DNA of 64,000 bases from positions 19,976 through 83,975 of the forward strand of contig NZ_JOHO01000029.1 of the NCBI RefSeq assembly GCF_000719705.1. Direction: 5' to 3'. This DNA comes from Streptomyces sp. NRRL S-350. GTDB lineage: Bacteria > Actinomycetota > Actinomycetes > Streptomycetales > Streptomycetaceae. Under the pieces are notes generated by a model. The model was not told the DNA's origin and ran no database searches. It was given only the letters and a program-made list of their open reading frames with translations. Shown here piece by piece: positions 1 through 8,748 of this stretch. Each line of letters begins with the position of its first letter. The stretch's first letter is position 1. The position numbers and the translations under genes are program-made.

Positions 1-206
1 TCCCGGCCGGCTCCTCGGTCCGCTTCGACCCGGGCACCACCGTCGAGGTCGGCCTGGTGCCGATCGGCGGCGAACGGGTCGCCATCGGCTTCGCCGGGCT
101 CGTCGACGGCCCCCTGGACGCGCCCGGCGCGAAGGAGTCCGCCCTGGCGAAGGCCCGCGCGACCGGCTACCTGACCGACTTCGACGACGCGGAGGTGCCC
201 TCGTGA
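1..206 (+). CDS. Urease small-subunit C-terminus (beta or gamma-beta fusion), 5' truncated
   Basis: Only the last 67 codons are present, running off the left edge. The visible residues (AGSSVRFDPGTT, then VGLVPIGGERVAIGF, ending DDAEVPS) match the C-terminal part of urease beta chains, which follow the PAGTAVRFEPG pattern. The stop codon overlaps the GTG start of the alpha-subunit gene by four bases, so the two are translationally coupled. Many actinomycetes fuse gamma and beta chains in one gene, but the missing 5' part prevents deciding that here. The role is structural: with the alpha chain it forms the nickel amidohydrolase. Confidence 0.85.
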   Translation, partial: PAGSSVRFDPGTTVEVGLVPIGGERVAIGFAGLVDGPLDAPGAKESALAKARATGYLTDFDDAEVPS

Positions 207-1924
207 CCTCGATCTCGCCCCATGACTACATCTCCGTGCACGGCCCCCGCGCCGGCGACCGGATCCGGCTCGGCGACAGCGGCCTGATCGTCCGCGTCGA
301 GTCCGACTCGCAGGCGCCCGGCGAGGAGTTCCTGGCCGGCTTCGGCAAGACCGCCCGCGACGGCCTGCACCTGAAGGCCGCCGCCGTCCGCGACACCTGC
401 GACGTCGTGATCAGCAACGTCCTGGTCATCGATGCCGTCCAGGGCATCCGCAAGACGTCCATCGGCCTGATCGACGGCCGGATCGCCTCGATCGGGCGGG
501 CCGGCAACCCGGACACCCTCGACGGTGTGGACGTCGTCGTCGGCACCGGCACGACGATCGTCTCCGGCGAGGGCCTGATCGCCACCGCCGGCTCCATCGA
601 CACCCACGTCCACCTGCTCTCGCCGCGGATCATGGAGGCGTCGCTGGCCTCCGGCGTCACCACGATCATCGGCCAGGAGTTCGGCCCGGTCTGGGGCGTC
701 GGCGTCAACTCCCCCTGGGCGCTGCGCCACGCCTTCAACGCCTTCGACGCGTGGCCCGTCAACATCGGCTTCCTGGGCCGCGGTTCGTCCTCCGACGAGG
801 CCCCGCTGGTCGAGGCGCTCGCCGAAGGCGGCGCGTCCGGCTTCAAGGTGCACGAGGACATGGGCGCGCACACCCGCGCACTGGACACCGCGCTGCGGGT
901 CGCCGAGGAGTACGACGTCCAGGTCGCCCTGCACACCGACGGGTTGAACGAGTGCCTGTCCGTCGAGGACACCCTGAAGGTGCTGGAAGGCCGGACCATC
1001 CACGCCTTCCACATCGAGGGCTGCGGCGGCGGTCACGTCCCCAACGTGCTCAAGATGGCGGGCGTGCCGAACGTCATCGGCTCCTCCACCAACCCCACCC
1101 TGCCCTTCGGCCGCGACGCCCTCGGCGAACACTTCGGCATGATCGTCTCCGCGCACGACCTCAAGGTCGACCTGCCCGGCGACGCCGCGATGGCCCGCGA
1201 CCGCATCCGGGCCGGCACCATGGGCGCCGAGGACGTCCTGCACGACCTCGGGGTCATCGGCATCACCTCCTCCGACGCCCAGGGCATGGGCCGGGCCGGC
1301 GAGACCGTGCGCCGCACCTTCGCGATGGCCGGCAAGATGAAGTCCGAGCTCGGCCCGCTCGACGGCACCGGCTCGTACGGGACGACGGAGAGCGGCGACG
1401 ACAACGAGCGCGTGCTGCGCTACATCGCCAAGCTCACCATCAACCCCGCCATCGCGCACGGCCTCTCGCACGAGGTCGGCTCGATCGAGGTCGGCAAGCT
1501 CGCCGACATCGTGCTGTGGCGCCCGGACCACTTCGGCGCCAAGCCGCAGCTCGTCCTCAAGGCCGGCTTCCCCGCGTACGGCGTGGTCGGCGACCCCAAC
1601 GCCTCCACCGACCGCTGCGAACCGCTCGTCCTGGGACCGCAGTTCGGCGCCCACGGCGCGACCGCCGCCGACATCTCGGTGGCCTTCGTCGCCCAGGCAG
1701 CCGCCGACGGCGCCTACCTCGACCGCCCCGCCGACGGGCTCCCCACCCGCCGCCGCCGCGTCGGCGTCCGCGGCACCCGCGGCATCGGGCCGCGCGACAT
1801 GGTGCGCAACGCCCGCGTCGGCCACGTCGAGGTCACCGAGACCGGACTCGTCTCGCTGGACGGCTCACCGCTGCGCTCCGAGCCGGCCGACAGCGTCTCG
1901 CTCAGCCGCCTCTACTTCCTCTGA
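203..1924 (+). CDS. ureC: Urease alpha subunit, non-canonical (flap Cys replaced)
   Basis: A 573-residue nickel amidohydrolase of usual urease-alpha length (about 570). The metal ligands are visible: IDTHVH (His135, His137), the carbamylated lysine in GFKVHED (Lys215), ALHTD (His244), AFHIEG (His270) and SSDAQGMGR (Asp358). The mobile-flap motif, normally MVCHH, reads IVSAHD, so the flap cysteine is alanine (residue 317) while the catalytic histidine (318) is kept. GTG start coupled to the small-subunit gene. No ureD/E/F/G accessory genes follow; the next gene is agmatine deiminase. Canonical ureases sit with accessory genes, so this is probably the second, divergent urease type of streptomycetes. 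Urea hydrolysis is likely but not certain; another ureido substrate is possible. Confidence 0.9.
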   Translation: MTSISPHDYISVHGPRAGDRIRLGDSGLIVRVESDSQAPGEEFLAGFGKTARDGLHLKAAAVRDTCDVVISNVLVIDAVQGIRKTSIGLIDGRIASIGRAGNPDTLDGVDVVVGTGTTIVSGEGLIATAGSIDTHVHLLSPRIMEASLASGVTTIIGQEFGPVWGVGVNSPWALRHAFNAFDAWPVNIGFLGRGSSSDEAPLVEALAEGGASGFKVHEDMGAHTRALDTALRVAEEYDVQVALHTDGLNECLSVEDTLKVLEGRTIHAFHIEGCGGGHVPNVLKMAGVPNVIGSSTNPTLPFGRDALGEHFGMIVSAHDLKVDLPGDAAMARDRIRAGTMGAEDVLHDLGVIGITSSDAQGMGRAGETVRRTFAMAGKMKSELGPLDGTGSYGTTESGDDNERVLRYIAKLTINPAIAHGLSHEVGSIEVGKLADIVLWRPDHFGAKPQLVLKAGFPAYGVVGDPNASTDRCEPLVLGPQFGAHGATAADISVAFVAQAAADGAYLDRPADGLPTRRRRVGVRGTRGIGPRDMVRNARVGHVEVTETGLVSLDGSPLRSEPADSVSLSRLYFL

Positions 1925-1933
1925 CCTCCTGAC

Positions 1934-1991
1934 CTCCTGATCCCCGGCTCTCCTGATCCCCGGCTCTCCTGATCCCCGGCTCTCCTGATCT
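1934..1991 (+). repeat. 16-bp tandem repeat, 3 full copies plus a partial
   Basis: The unit CTCCTGATCCCCGGCT starts at 1934, 1950 and 1966, with a partial fourth copy from 1982. It fills the 105-bp gap between ureC and the agmatine deiminase gene. It has no obvious hairpin. It is one of several short tandem repeats lying just after stop codons in this window. Confidence 0.9.
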
Positions 1992-2029
1992 CCCGTGATC
2001 GCGCCCGATCTCCCCCATAGGACTTCACG

Positions 2030-3076
2030 ATGACCACCCCCACGCCCGCCTCCCTCGGCTACCGGATGCCCGCCGAATGGCACCCGCACGACCGCACCTG
2101 GATGGCCTTCCCGACCCCCAACCCCACCTTCGACGGCCCCGAGCAGCTGCACGCCGCCCGCCAGGCCTGGGCCGCCGTCGCCGACACCATCGTCAACTAC
2201 GAGCCGGTGACCCTGATCGTCAACACCGGCGAGACGGAGCAGGCGCGCAAGTACGTCTCCCAGCAGGTCGAGATCGTCGAACGCCCGCTGAACGACGCGT
2301 GGATGCGCGACATCGGCCCCTCCTTCCTGATCGACGGCAAGGGCTCGCTGGCCGCCGCCGACTGGATCTTCAACGGCTGGGGCGCACAGTCCTGGGCCCG
2401 CTGGGACAAGGACCAGCACATCGCCGAGCACATCGGCGAGCTGACCGGCGTCCGGCGCTTCGCCTCCCGGCTGATCAACGAAGGCGGCGGCATCCACGTC
2501 GACGGCGAGGGCACCGTGCTGGTCACCGAGACCGTCCAGCTCGGCGAGGGCCGCAACGCCGACTGGACCAAGGAGGAGGTCGAGGCCGAGCTGCACGCCT
2601 TCCTCGGCACCACCAAGGCGATCTGGCTGCCGCGCGGACTCACCCGCGACTACGACGAGTTCGGCACCCGCGGGCACATCGACATCGTCGCCTCCTTCGT
2701 CCGCCCGGGCGTCGTGGTCGCCCACGTCCAGCCCGACCCCTCCCACCCGGACCACGAGGTCTGCAAGGAACTCGTCGCCCTCCTGCGCGCCTCGACGGAC
2801 GCCCGCGGCCGACAGCTGGACGTCATCGAACTGCCCGCCCCCACCGTCCTGCTGGACGAGGACGGCAAACCGGTCGACTACTCCTACATCAACCACTACG
2901 TGGCCAACGGCGCCGTCATCCTCTGCGCCTTCGCCGACCCGCGCGACCAGGAAGCCGCCGCCATCCTCGGCCGCGCCTACCCGGGCCGCACCGTCGAACT
3001 CGTCGACGCCCGCGAGATCTTCGCCAACGGGGGCGGCATCCACTGCATCACCCAGCAGCAGCCCAAGGCGCTCTGA
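2030..3076 (+). CDS. aguA: Agmatine deiminase (peptidylarginine-deiminase family)
   Basis: A 348-residue cytosolic enzyme of normal family length that converts agmatine to N-carbamoylputrescine and ammonia, a step in putrescine synthesis from arginine. Visible family blocks are MPAEWHPHDRTWMAFP at the N-terminus, LNDAWMRDIGP, NEGGGIHVDGEGTVLVTE, RGHIDIVASFV, and the catalytic-cysteine block GGGIHCITQQQP near the C-terminus (Cys339). The start has AGGAC six bases upstream. It lies 105 bp after the urease alpha gene and before a TetR gene, so the three may form a guanidine/ureido nitrogen unit. Deiminase rather than agmatinase chemistry is clear from the GGGIHC cysteine. Confidence 0.93.
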   Translation: MTTPTPASLGYRMPAEWHPHDRTWMAFPTPNPTFDGPEQLHAARQAWAAVADTIVNYEPVTLIVNTGETEQARKYVSQQVEIVERPLNDAWMRDIGPSFLIDGKGSLAAADWIFNGWGAQSWARWDKDQHIAEHIGELTGVRRFASRLINEGGGIHVDGEGTVLVTETVQLGEGRNADWTKEEVEAELHAFLGTTKAIWLPRGLTRDYDEFGTRGHIDIVASFVRPGVVVAHVQPDPSHPDHEVCKELVALLRASTDARGRQLDVIELPAPTVLLDEDGKPVDYSYINHYVANGAVILCAFADPRDQEAAAILGRAYPGRTVELVDAREIFANGGGIHCITQQQPKAL

Positions 3077-3087
3077 GGCCCCGCCGC

Positions 3088-3120
3088 GCCCGGGTGGGAG
3101 CCGCGCGCTCCCACCCGGGC
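3088..3120 (+). terminator. 14-bp GC-rich hairpin after agmatine deiminase
   Basis: The arms GCCCGGGTGGGAGC (3088-3101) and GCTCCCACCCGGGC (3107-3120) are perfectly complementary around a 5-nt loop, starting 11 bases after the stop codon. There is no U-run, as is common for actinomycete terminators. The TetR gene begins 44 bases later, so this may only attenuate readthrough. Confidence 0.75.
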
Positions 3121-3164
3121 AGACCCCCGACCGCCGCCTCGCCCCGGAAGGAGCAGCCCCCGAC

Positions 3165-3812
3165 ATGGCAGACCCCCGCCCGCGCCGACCGGCGCGCCCC
3201 CGCGAGGAGGTCTTCGCCACCGCCCGGGCCGCGATCGCCGAACACGGACTCGCCAAACTCACCATGGCCGGCCTCGGCAAACAGCTCCAGATGAGCGCCG
3301 GACACCTGCTCTACTACTTCGGCAGCAAGGACCAGCTGCTGCTGGAAACCCTCCGCTGGAGCGAGGACCAGCTCGGCGCCCGCCGCCGCGACGCCCTCGC
3401 CGACCACTCCCTCGACCCCTGGCAACGCCTCGACGCCTACCTGCGCCTCTACCTGCCGGAGGGGGCGGGCGACCCGCGCTGGATCCTCTGGGTCGAGGTG
3501 TGGGGCCGCTCCCCCGCGAGCGCCGAGCTGCGCCAGGGGCAGCAGGAGATCGAAGCGCCCTGGCAGGCCGACCTGGTCGCCCTCATCGAGGAGGGCACCG
3601 CCACCGGCCACTTCACCCCGGGGCCGGCCGCCGACCGCGCCGCCCAGCTCCGCGCCCTCCTCGACGGCCTCGCCGTCCCCCTCGCCATCGGCCTCCCCGA
3701 CGCCCACCCCCCGACCGCCCTCACCCACGCGACCACCGTCGCCCGGATCCTCCTCCACACGCCCGCCTCGCACGAGAAGTCGGCGGAGCCGACTTCTGGC
3801 GCACCGGGATAG
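3165..3812 (+). CDS. TetR/AcrR-family transcriptional regulator
   Basis: 215 residues. An N-terminal TetR helix-turn-helix covers about residues 12-60 (ARAAIAEHGLAKLTMAGLGKQ, then HLLYYFGSKDQLL, the usual Y-F-x-S/N-K-x-x-L ending). The remainder is a helical ligand domain with the BetI-like W-x-E-W pattern (WILWVEVWGRS). The strong ribosome-binding site AAGGAG precedes the ATG. It lies on the same strand as the urease and agmatine-deiminase genes and probably controls them in response to a polyamine or related ligand, which is inferred from position only. Its last codons contain a hairpin. Confidence 0.88.
   Translation: MADPRPRRPARPREEVFATARAAIAEHGLAKLTMAGLGKQLQMSAGHLLYYFGSKDQLLLETLRWSEDQLGARRRDALADHSLDPWQRLDAYLRLYLPEGAGDPRWILWVEVWGRSPASAELRQGQQEIEAPWQADLVALIEEGTATGHFTPGPAADRAAQLRALLDGLAVPLAIGLPDAHPPTALTHATTVARILLHTPASHEKSAEPTSGAPG
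3775..3797. terminator. 10-bp hairpin overlapping the end of the TetR gene
   Basis: AGAAGTCGGC (3775-3784) and GCCGACTTCT (3788-3797) are perfectly complementary with a 3-nt loop. It sits inside the final codons of the TetR gene, between that gene and the convergent PP2C-like gene. It could terminate transcription from either side. Confidence 0.6.
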
Positions 3813-3831
3813 GGGTTCGGTCGACCCGCCC

Positions 3832-5517
3832 CTACTCGGTCCAGACGGCGGCGGCCGTGCGGTCGTCGGCGTAGCCCTTGGCACGGACCTGGACCTGGCG
3901 CAGGAAGTCGACGGTGCCCGGCGGGTGCGGGTGGGTCCAGTGGGTGGAGAGGAAACGGGCGACGGCGGGTTCGTCGGCGATCGGGCGGGCCAGGCCGGGG
4001 GTGCAGAGGAGCAGGACGTCGCCCGGGGTCACGGGGACGAGCCGGAAGCGGAACGGGCGCGGCTCCGGGACCGGGGCCTCGGGCACCGGGGGCTGCCCGT
4101 CCGGGTGGTGCAGCAGCCGGGCGGCGTACGCGTCGATCCAGTGCCCGGAGCGCAGCAGGTACAGTCCGCCCGGCCCGACGCCGAACGCCGCGCGGTAGCC
4201 GGCCGCAGGATCCAGCGACACCATCAGGCAGTGCAGCGAAGCCGGCGACGGGCTGCCGTCCCCTTCCTCCCGGGCCGCCAGGGCGCGCAGCGGGGCGGCG
4301 GCGCTGGTGGCCAGCCGCTGGAGGCCGTAGCGGAGCCGGTCCCGGGCGCCGTCACGGAGGTCCGCTGCCAGTCCGGCCCGACTGCGCCCGATCGCGGCGG
4401 CCAGTTGGCGGCACGCCTCGCCGGCGCCGGTGGCGACGGCCTCCGGGGCGACCGCCTCCTCGGCGGCTCCGCCGGTACGGTCGAAGCCGCCGAGGACGGC
4501 GAGCAGCAGTCCGTCGGGGCCCTCACCGAAGCGGGTGACCAGCAGGGAGTCCCGGCGCGGTTCGCCCCGGTAGCGCGCGGAGTCGCCCCGGACGGAAGCG
4601 GCACGCAGCACGGACGGCCCGTACTGCGCCCCCTCCAGCACGGTGTCGGGCACGATCGCGTGCAGGGTGCCGGGGTCCACTTCGGGTACGGCCGTCGGCT
4701 CGGGGCCGTACGTCGGGGGGCGCTCGCCGACGTGTGGAACGGCGGCCCCGTCGGTGAGCGGCGCGCGGACGGCCAGGCGCGGGTCGGGGACGGCCGCGGT
4801 GGGCGGCGCCGGTTCCGGGTCGGGCGCCTGGGCGGGTTCCGGGTCGGGTTCGGGCTCCGGGGTGGGGGCGGCAGCCTCCCGGGCCTCGGGCAGGGGTCGG
4901 GCGGGTACGTCGGAGGCTTCCGGCTCCGGCTCCGGCTCGGGCGCCGGGTCGGGCTCAGGCTCGGGCTCGGGCTCCGGCTCCGCCGCAGGCCCCGGTTCGT
5001 GGACGGGCTTCTCCAACGAGACCGGATCGGGCTCGGGTTCGGGCGAAGGCTCCGCCCCCGGCCCCGGCCCGTCGTCCGCGAAGGACGGCGCCCTGAACTG
5101 GTGGGTCTCGGTCGACGTCCGCTGCCGCCCGATCCCCTCCGCGCCGCCGATCACCCCGACCGCGGTGTCGAACCACTCGTCGATGCTGTCCCGGCCACCC
5201 CGCTCCGACTCCCGCTCCGACCCGGGCTCCGGCTCGGACTGCGCCCCGGGCTCCGGCTCCGGGGTGGACTGGGTGGACGGGGTGGACCGGGTGGGCGGCT
5301 CCGGCTCGGCGGTCTCGTCCACCGCAGCGGCCTGTGCCTCCCCCGACCGCTGCGGTCCGATGAGCCCGGCCGCCGTGTCGAACCAGTCGTCGACGCTGCC
5401 GTCCCCCGGGTCGGCGTCCGGGGTGTCGGGGAGGGTGCCCGCCGGGCCGTCGTAGACGGCGTCCCACCAGCCGTCGTCCGGCCGGTGCGGCTGTGCGGGT
5501 GCACCCTGGGTGCTCAT
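3832..5517 (-). CDS. PP2C-domain-like protein with Pro-Glu linker (possible pseudophosphatase)
   Basis: 561 residues in three parts. Residues 1 to about 130 hold two copies of one motif, [13 protein letters not shown] (near 42) and [13 protein letters not shown] (near 110). Residues about 150-260 are a linker dominated by Pro-Glu-Pro dipeptides. The C-terminal third resembles a PP2C phosphatase: [23 protein letters not shown], a [13 protein letters not shown] strand pair and a final [11 protein letters not shown] block. The metal-binding D-G-M-G-G motif of active PP2C enzymes reads LGGFDRTGG, so the first metal site looks damaged while the last DD is kept. This is probably cytosolic: no signal peptide or membrane segment is visible. 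A role as a regulatory pseudophosphatase or FHA/kinase partner is inference. Confidence 0.75.
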   Translation of the reverse strand: MSTQGAPAQPHRPDDGWWDAVYDGPAGTLPDTPDADPGDGSVDDWFDTAAGLIGPQRSGEAQAAAVDETAEPEPPTRSTPSTQSTPEPEPGAQSEPEPGSERESERGGRDSIDEWFDTAVGVIGGAEGIGRQRTSTETHQFRAPSFADDGPGPGAEPSPEPEPDPVSLEKPVHEPGPAAEPEPEPEPEPDPAPEPEPEPEASDVPARPLPEAREAAAPTPEPEPDPEPAQAPDPEPAPPTAAVPDPRLAVRAPLTDGAAVPHVGERPPTYGPEPTAVPEVDPGTLHAIVPDTVLEGAQYGPSVLRAASVRGDSARYRGEPRRDSLLVTRFGEGPDGLLLAVLGGFDRTGGAAEEAVAPEAVATGAGEACRQLAAAIGRSRAGLAADLRDGARDRLRYGLQRLATSAAAPLRALAAREEGDGSPSPASLHCLMVSLDPAAGYRAAFGVGPGGLYLLRSGHWIDAYAARLLHHPDGQPPVPEAPVPEPRPFRFRLVPVTPGDVLLLCTPGLARPIADEPAVARFLSTHWTHPHPPGTVDFLRQVQVRAKGYADDRTAAAVWTE

Positions 5518-5835
5518 CTGGCGGCTCCTGGTGGGTCCGTGGTCGCGCCGCCCCCGGGCGGGCCGGGCTCGACGTCATTGTTCTCCAAGTGCAACGACCC
5601 TGTCCGGGTTTCCGCGACAACCGGTCAACCACCGGAACATCCCGGCCACCGCGCCGACCAGCCGGTTCGCCGTCCGCGCTCCGTGGACGTCACCGCATCG
5701 TTCGTTTCCGTTCCGTCCGTGCTTGCCGGATGTGCCCGGAGCCGGGCGTTTCCTGGACATCCGGGTGTTTGGCCCCCCGAAAATGAGGGCCGATGGGGGG
5801 CATCGCTTCACCCGTTCGGCTGATTAAATGTCCGC
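5518..5835. other. Divergent intergenic region, 318 bp
   Basis: It separates the PP2C-like gene (minus) from the exported protein (plus). On the plus side TTAAAT (5824-5829) lies 6 bases before the ATG, which would give a leaderless transcript. I see no RNA gene or strong inverted repeat here. Confidence 0.5.
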
Positions 5836-6429
5836 ATGACCGCGTCGGCCCCCAGCTTGCCCCGACCGGGGAGGGCCGCACCGGCGGGCCGCCCGGTGGG
5901 TGCGCTGTTGGTCCTGCTGCTCGTCGCGCTGTTGACGATGCTGCCGTGCGCGGGCCAGGCGAAGGCCATGGGCGGTTCGGCCCCTGCGGTGCCGACCGCC
6001 GCTCCGGTGAGCGCCGTCAGCGTCGTCAGCGTCGTGACCGTCATCAACGTCGTCGACGTGCAGATCGCCACCGGGCAGGCTTCCCACCCCGGCCACGCCG
6101 CGCAGACCACCAGGTCCACGATGGCCGCGAAGGACGCGATGGCCGCGAAGGACGCGAAGGCGTCCGACCACCGCCGCATCGCCGAGGAGCAGGGTCACTG
6201 GATCCTCTGCACCGCCGACGGCCGGCCCCCGCACGACAACGGCTGCACCAGCCATCCGTACTGCCCGCAGGACGCCCAGCTGCCGAACCCGCCGCCGCAA
6301 CCGCAGCAGGCCGTGTCGCCCCTCGTTCCGGCCGCGCCCGAGGCGCTGCCCCGGGTGGTGCCCGCCGGTCTGCTGGACGGTTCGCACCCGGCACCCGATC
6401 TGCACGAGCTCCAGGTCCACCGGTCCTGA
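5836..6429 (+). CDS. Exported protein of unknown function
   Basis: 197 residues. Residues 18-43 form a signal peptide with a hydrophobic core (VGALLVLLLVALLTM) and a likely cut after AKA. A valine-rich stretch (SVVSVVTVINVVDV) follows, then a duplicated MAAKDA motif and a conserved-looking core EEQGHWILCTADGRPPHDNG with CTSHPYC, giving three cysteines; the C-terminus is proline-rich. I do not recognise the family. It precedes DUF3105 and DUF305 genes on the same strand, so it may be part of an envelope unit with them. The start is chosen because a -10-like TTAAAT lies directly upstream. Confidence 0.6.
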   Translation: MTASAPSLPRPGRAAPAGRPVGALLVLLLVALLTMLPCAGQAKAMGGSAPAVPTAAPVSAVSVVSVVTVINVVDVQIATGQASHPGHAAQTTRSTMAAKDAMAAKDAKASDHRRIAEEQGHWILCTADGRPPHDNGCTSHPYCPQDAQLPNPPPQPQQAVSPLVPAAPEALPRVVPAGLLDGSHPAPDLHELQVHRS

Positions 6430-6532
6430 GCGGAACCCACCGCCGGCGCTGTCTCCGGCGGATCCGCCCTTCCTCGCATTCCAGCTGACCGCCGCCACCG
6501 ACCGGGTGCGCGGCGGAGACAAGGACACCATC

Positions 6533-7198
6533 ATGGGTTCCGCCTCCAAGCAGTCCAACAAGTCCGGTGGCAGGCAGGACGGCCTCGACCGCCGCGCCCG
6601 GATAGCCGAACTGCGCGCCGCCGAGCAGCGCCGCGACCGCCGCAACAAGATCATCGCCTCGGTGGCGGCCGGCGTGCTGGTGATCGGTGCGATCGCGACC
6701 GGCACCTGGGTCGTCATGGACCAGAACCAGAAGAAGAAGGACAAGGAAGCCGCCGCCAATGCGGACATCCCGGGCGTGAAGACCTTCGGCGACCTGAGCC
6801 GCAACCACGTGAAGGAGAAGGTCACCTACCCGATGACCCCGCCGGTCGGCGGCGACCACAACGCGGTCTGGCTGGACTGCATGGGCCACGTCTACGACCA
6901 GCCGGTCGAGAACGAGCGCGCCGTCCACTCGCTGGAGCACGGCGCGGTCTGGGTGACGTACAACGGCAAGGCCACGCCGGAGGACATCAAGACCCTGTCC
7001 GACAAGGTCAAGACCACCCCGTACTCGCTGATGAGCCCGTACCCGGACGAGCAGGGCACCATCACCCTGAACGCCTGGAGCACCCAGCTGATCGTGGACA
7101 GCGCCAGCGACCCCCGGGTGAACCAGTTCTTCACCAAGTACGTCCAGGGCAAGCAGACCCAGGAGCCGGGCGCCTCCTGCACCATGGGGCAGATGTGA
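6533..7198 (+). CDS. DUF3105 membrane-anchored protein
   Basis: 221 residues. After a charged head comes one transmembrane helix (KIIASVAAGVLVIGAIATGTW), then an extracytoplasmic domain with the DUF3105 signatures PPVGGDHNAVWLDC, VYDQPVENERAVHSLEHGAVW and a C-terminal CTMGQM. The His-Glu-His cluster suggests metal binding, but no biochemical function is established as far as I know. The ATG at 6533 is preferred to the GTG at 6506 because AAGGAC lies six bases before it. The stop overlaps the GTG of the DUF305 gene by four bases, so the two are coupled. Confidence 0.88.
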   Translation: MGSASKQSNKSGGRQDGLDRRARIAELRAAEQRRDRRNKIIASVAAGVLVIGAIATGTWVVMDQNQKKKDKEAAANADIPGVKTFGDLSRNHVKEKVTYPMTPPVGGDHNAVWLDCMGHVYDQPVENERAVHSLEHGAVWVTYNGKATPEDIKTLSDKVKTTPYSLMSPYPDEQGTITLNAWSTQLIVDSASDPRVNQFFTKYVQGKQTQEPGASCTMGQM

Positions 7199-7947
7199 CC
7201 GCCGACGCGGGCCGCCCCGAGCAGGCCGCCGCCGAGGACACCACCGGGGAAGCCGCCGCAGCCGTCGCCGAAGCCGTCGTCGCCGAGGGCGGCGCCAAGC
7301 CGCCGCGCCGCCGGCTCTGGTGGCCGGCCGCGCTGGCCGCCGCCGTGGCACTGGCGCTCGGGGTGCCTGCGCTGGTGGCCGGCGGGACCTCGGCCTCCGG
7401 GTCGTCCTCGCTGTCCGTGCCGGCCGACGACTCGCCCGAGGCCGGGTTCGCCCGCGACATGGCGACCCACCACCAGCAGGCAGTGGACCTGTCGTTCGTC
7501 GTCCGGGACCGCACGAGCGACGAGCCGACCCGCACCCTGGCCTTCGACGTGATCAACACCCAGGCCAACCAGCGCGGCATGATGATGGGCTGGCTGGAGC
7601 AGTGGGGGCTGCCGCAGCACTCGGGCGCCAAGCCGATGGCGTGGATGAAGATGGACCACGACTACCAGGCGCACGACGGTTCGCTGATGCCGGGCATGGC
7701 CACCAACACCCAGATCGCGAAGCTGCGTTCGCTCAGCGGTCGGGACGCCGAGGTGTACTACCTGCAGCTGATGATCGAGCACCACAAGGGTGGTGTCGAG
7801 ATGGCCCAGGGCTACGTGGACCTGGCCCGGAACGACTCCGAGAAGCGGCTCGCGCAGTCGATGGTGATCGCCCAGACCTCGGAGCTGGAGCTGATGACCG
7901 ACATGCTCAAGGAGCGCGGCGCCGCCCCGGGCGTCCCCGCCTCCTGA
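7195..7947 (+). CDS. DUF305 exported protein (ferritin-like, His/Met-rich)
   Basis: 250 residues with an N-terminal Ala/Glu-rich tail, a membrane or signal helix (WPAALAAAVALALGVPALVAG) and a DUF305 domain. The family's metal-binding motifs are clear: FARDMATHHQQAVDL, NQRGMMMGWL, and YYLQLMIEHHKGGVEMAQ. The DUF305 fold is a four-helix bundle often found near copper genes; a periplasm-side metal role is inferred. GTG start overlapping the DUF3105 stop (GTGA). The pair is probably co-translated. Confidence 0.9.
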   Translation: MTADAGRPEQAAAEDTTGEAAAAVAEAVVAEGGAKPPRRRLWWPAALAAAVALALGVPALVAGGTSASGSSSLSVPADDSPEAGFARDMATHHQQAVDLSFVVRDRTSDEPTRTLAFDVINTQANQRGMMMGWLEQWGLPQHSGAKPMAWMKMDHDYQAHDGSLMPGMATNTQIAKLRSLSGRDAEVYYLQLMIEHHKGGVEMAQGYVDLARNDSEKRLAQSMVIAQTSELELMTDMLKERGAAPGVPAS

Positions 7948-8050
7948 GCCGCCCCGAGCAGGCCGGCCACCGGGGCGCGGCCGGCGGACCCGTACGGTCC
8001 CCGGCCGCCCCCGGCCTTCCGCCGTCCCCACACCCTTCGGAGACTCCCGT

Positions 8051-8686
8051 ATGACCCCGGACGCCGGTGCCCCCTGGCTGATCGCCGGACTGGGCAACCC
8101 CGGCCCGTGGTTCCGGCTGACCCGGCACAACGCGGGCTTCCTCGCCGTGGACCGGCTGGCCGAACGGCACGGCGCCCGCTTCCGGCGGCGCGGGATCGCG
8201 ACGCTCGTCGCGGAGATCCAGGTCGACGGCCACCCCGTGCTGCTGGCCAAGCCGTTGTGGTTCATCAACCTGTCCGGCCGCCCGGTCGCCGGGCTGCTGC
8301 GCCGGTACGGCGTGCCGGTCGAGCGGCTGGTGGTCGCGCAGGACGACCTGGACTTCCCGTTCGGCTCCGCCCGGCTCAAGCGCGGCGGCGGACCCGGCGG
8401 CCACAACGGGGTGCGCTCGGTGGGCGAGGCGCTCGGCACCCGCGACTTCATCCGGCTGCGGTTCGGCGTCGGGCGGCCGCCGAAGGGGCAGAGCGTCGGC
8501 GACTTCGTGCTGGCGAAGTTCTCGGACGACGAACTGGCCGTGATGCCGGACGAGTTGGACGCCTGCGCGGACGCCCTGGAGGCACTCGTGCGGCTCGGCC
8601 TGAACCGGGCCCAGGACATCCTGAACACCCGGACCGCCCGGCACCTGCCCGACCGCTCACGGACGGGGCCGGAACGCCGTCCGTAG
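8051..8686 (+). CDS. pth: Peptidyl-tRNA hydrolase
   Basis: 211 residues, slightly longer than the usual 190-200. It releases peptides from prematurely dissociated peptidyl-tRNA in the cytosol. The catalytic residues are present: LGNPG (Asn), TRHNAGF (catalytic His), INLSG (Asn), QDDLDFPFG (Asp) and GGPGGHNGVRS (Asn). The usual P-x-T-Y-M-N-L-S-G reads PLWFINLSG, a mild divergence. It stands alone, not next to rplY as the main pth copy normally does in this group, so it may be a second paralogue. It lies about 100 bp after the DUF305 gene, with GGAG shortly before the ATG. Confidence 0.92.
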   Translation: MTPDAGAPWLIAGLGNPGPWFRLTRHNAGFLAVDRLAERHGARFRRRGIATLVAEIQVDGHPVLLAKPLWFINLSGRPVAGLLRRYGVPVERLVVAQDDLDFPFGSARLKRGGGPGGHNGVRSVGEALGTRDFIRLRFGVGRPPKGQSVGDFVLAKFSDDELAVMPDELDACADALEALVRLGLNRAQDILNTRTARHLPDRSRTGPERRP

Positions 8687-8748
8687 CCGGTGCGGCAGCC
8701 CGTCGGTCACCTGCCGATGGTCCGGCCACCGGCCGCAACGCCGCCTTG

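Noticed and set aside
167..1825. 552-residue minus-strand frame opposite ureC
   Set aside because: Ala/Gly/Val/Asp-rich antisense shadow of a certain gene with no family resemblance.
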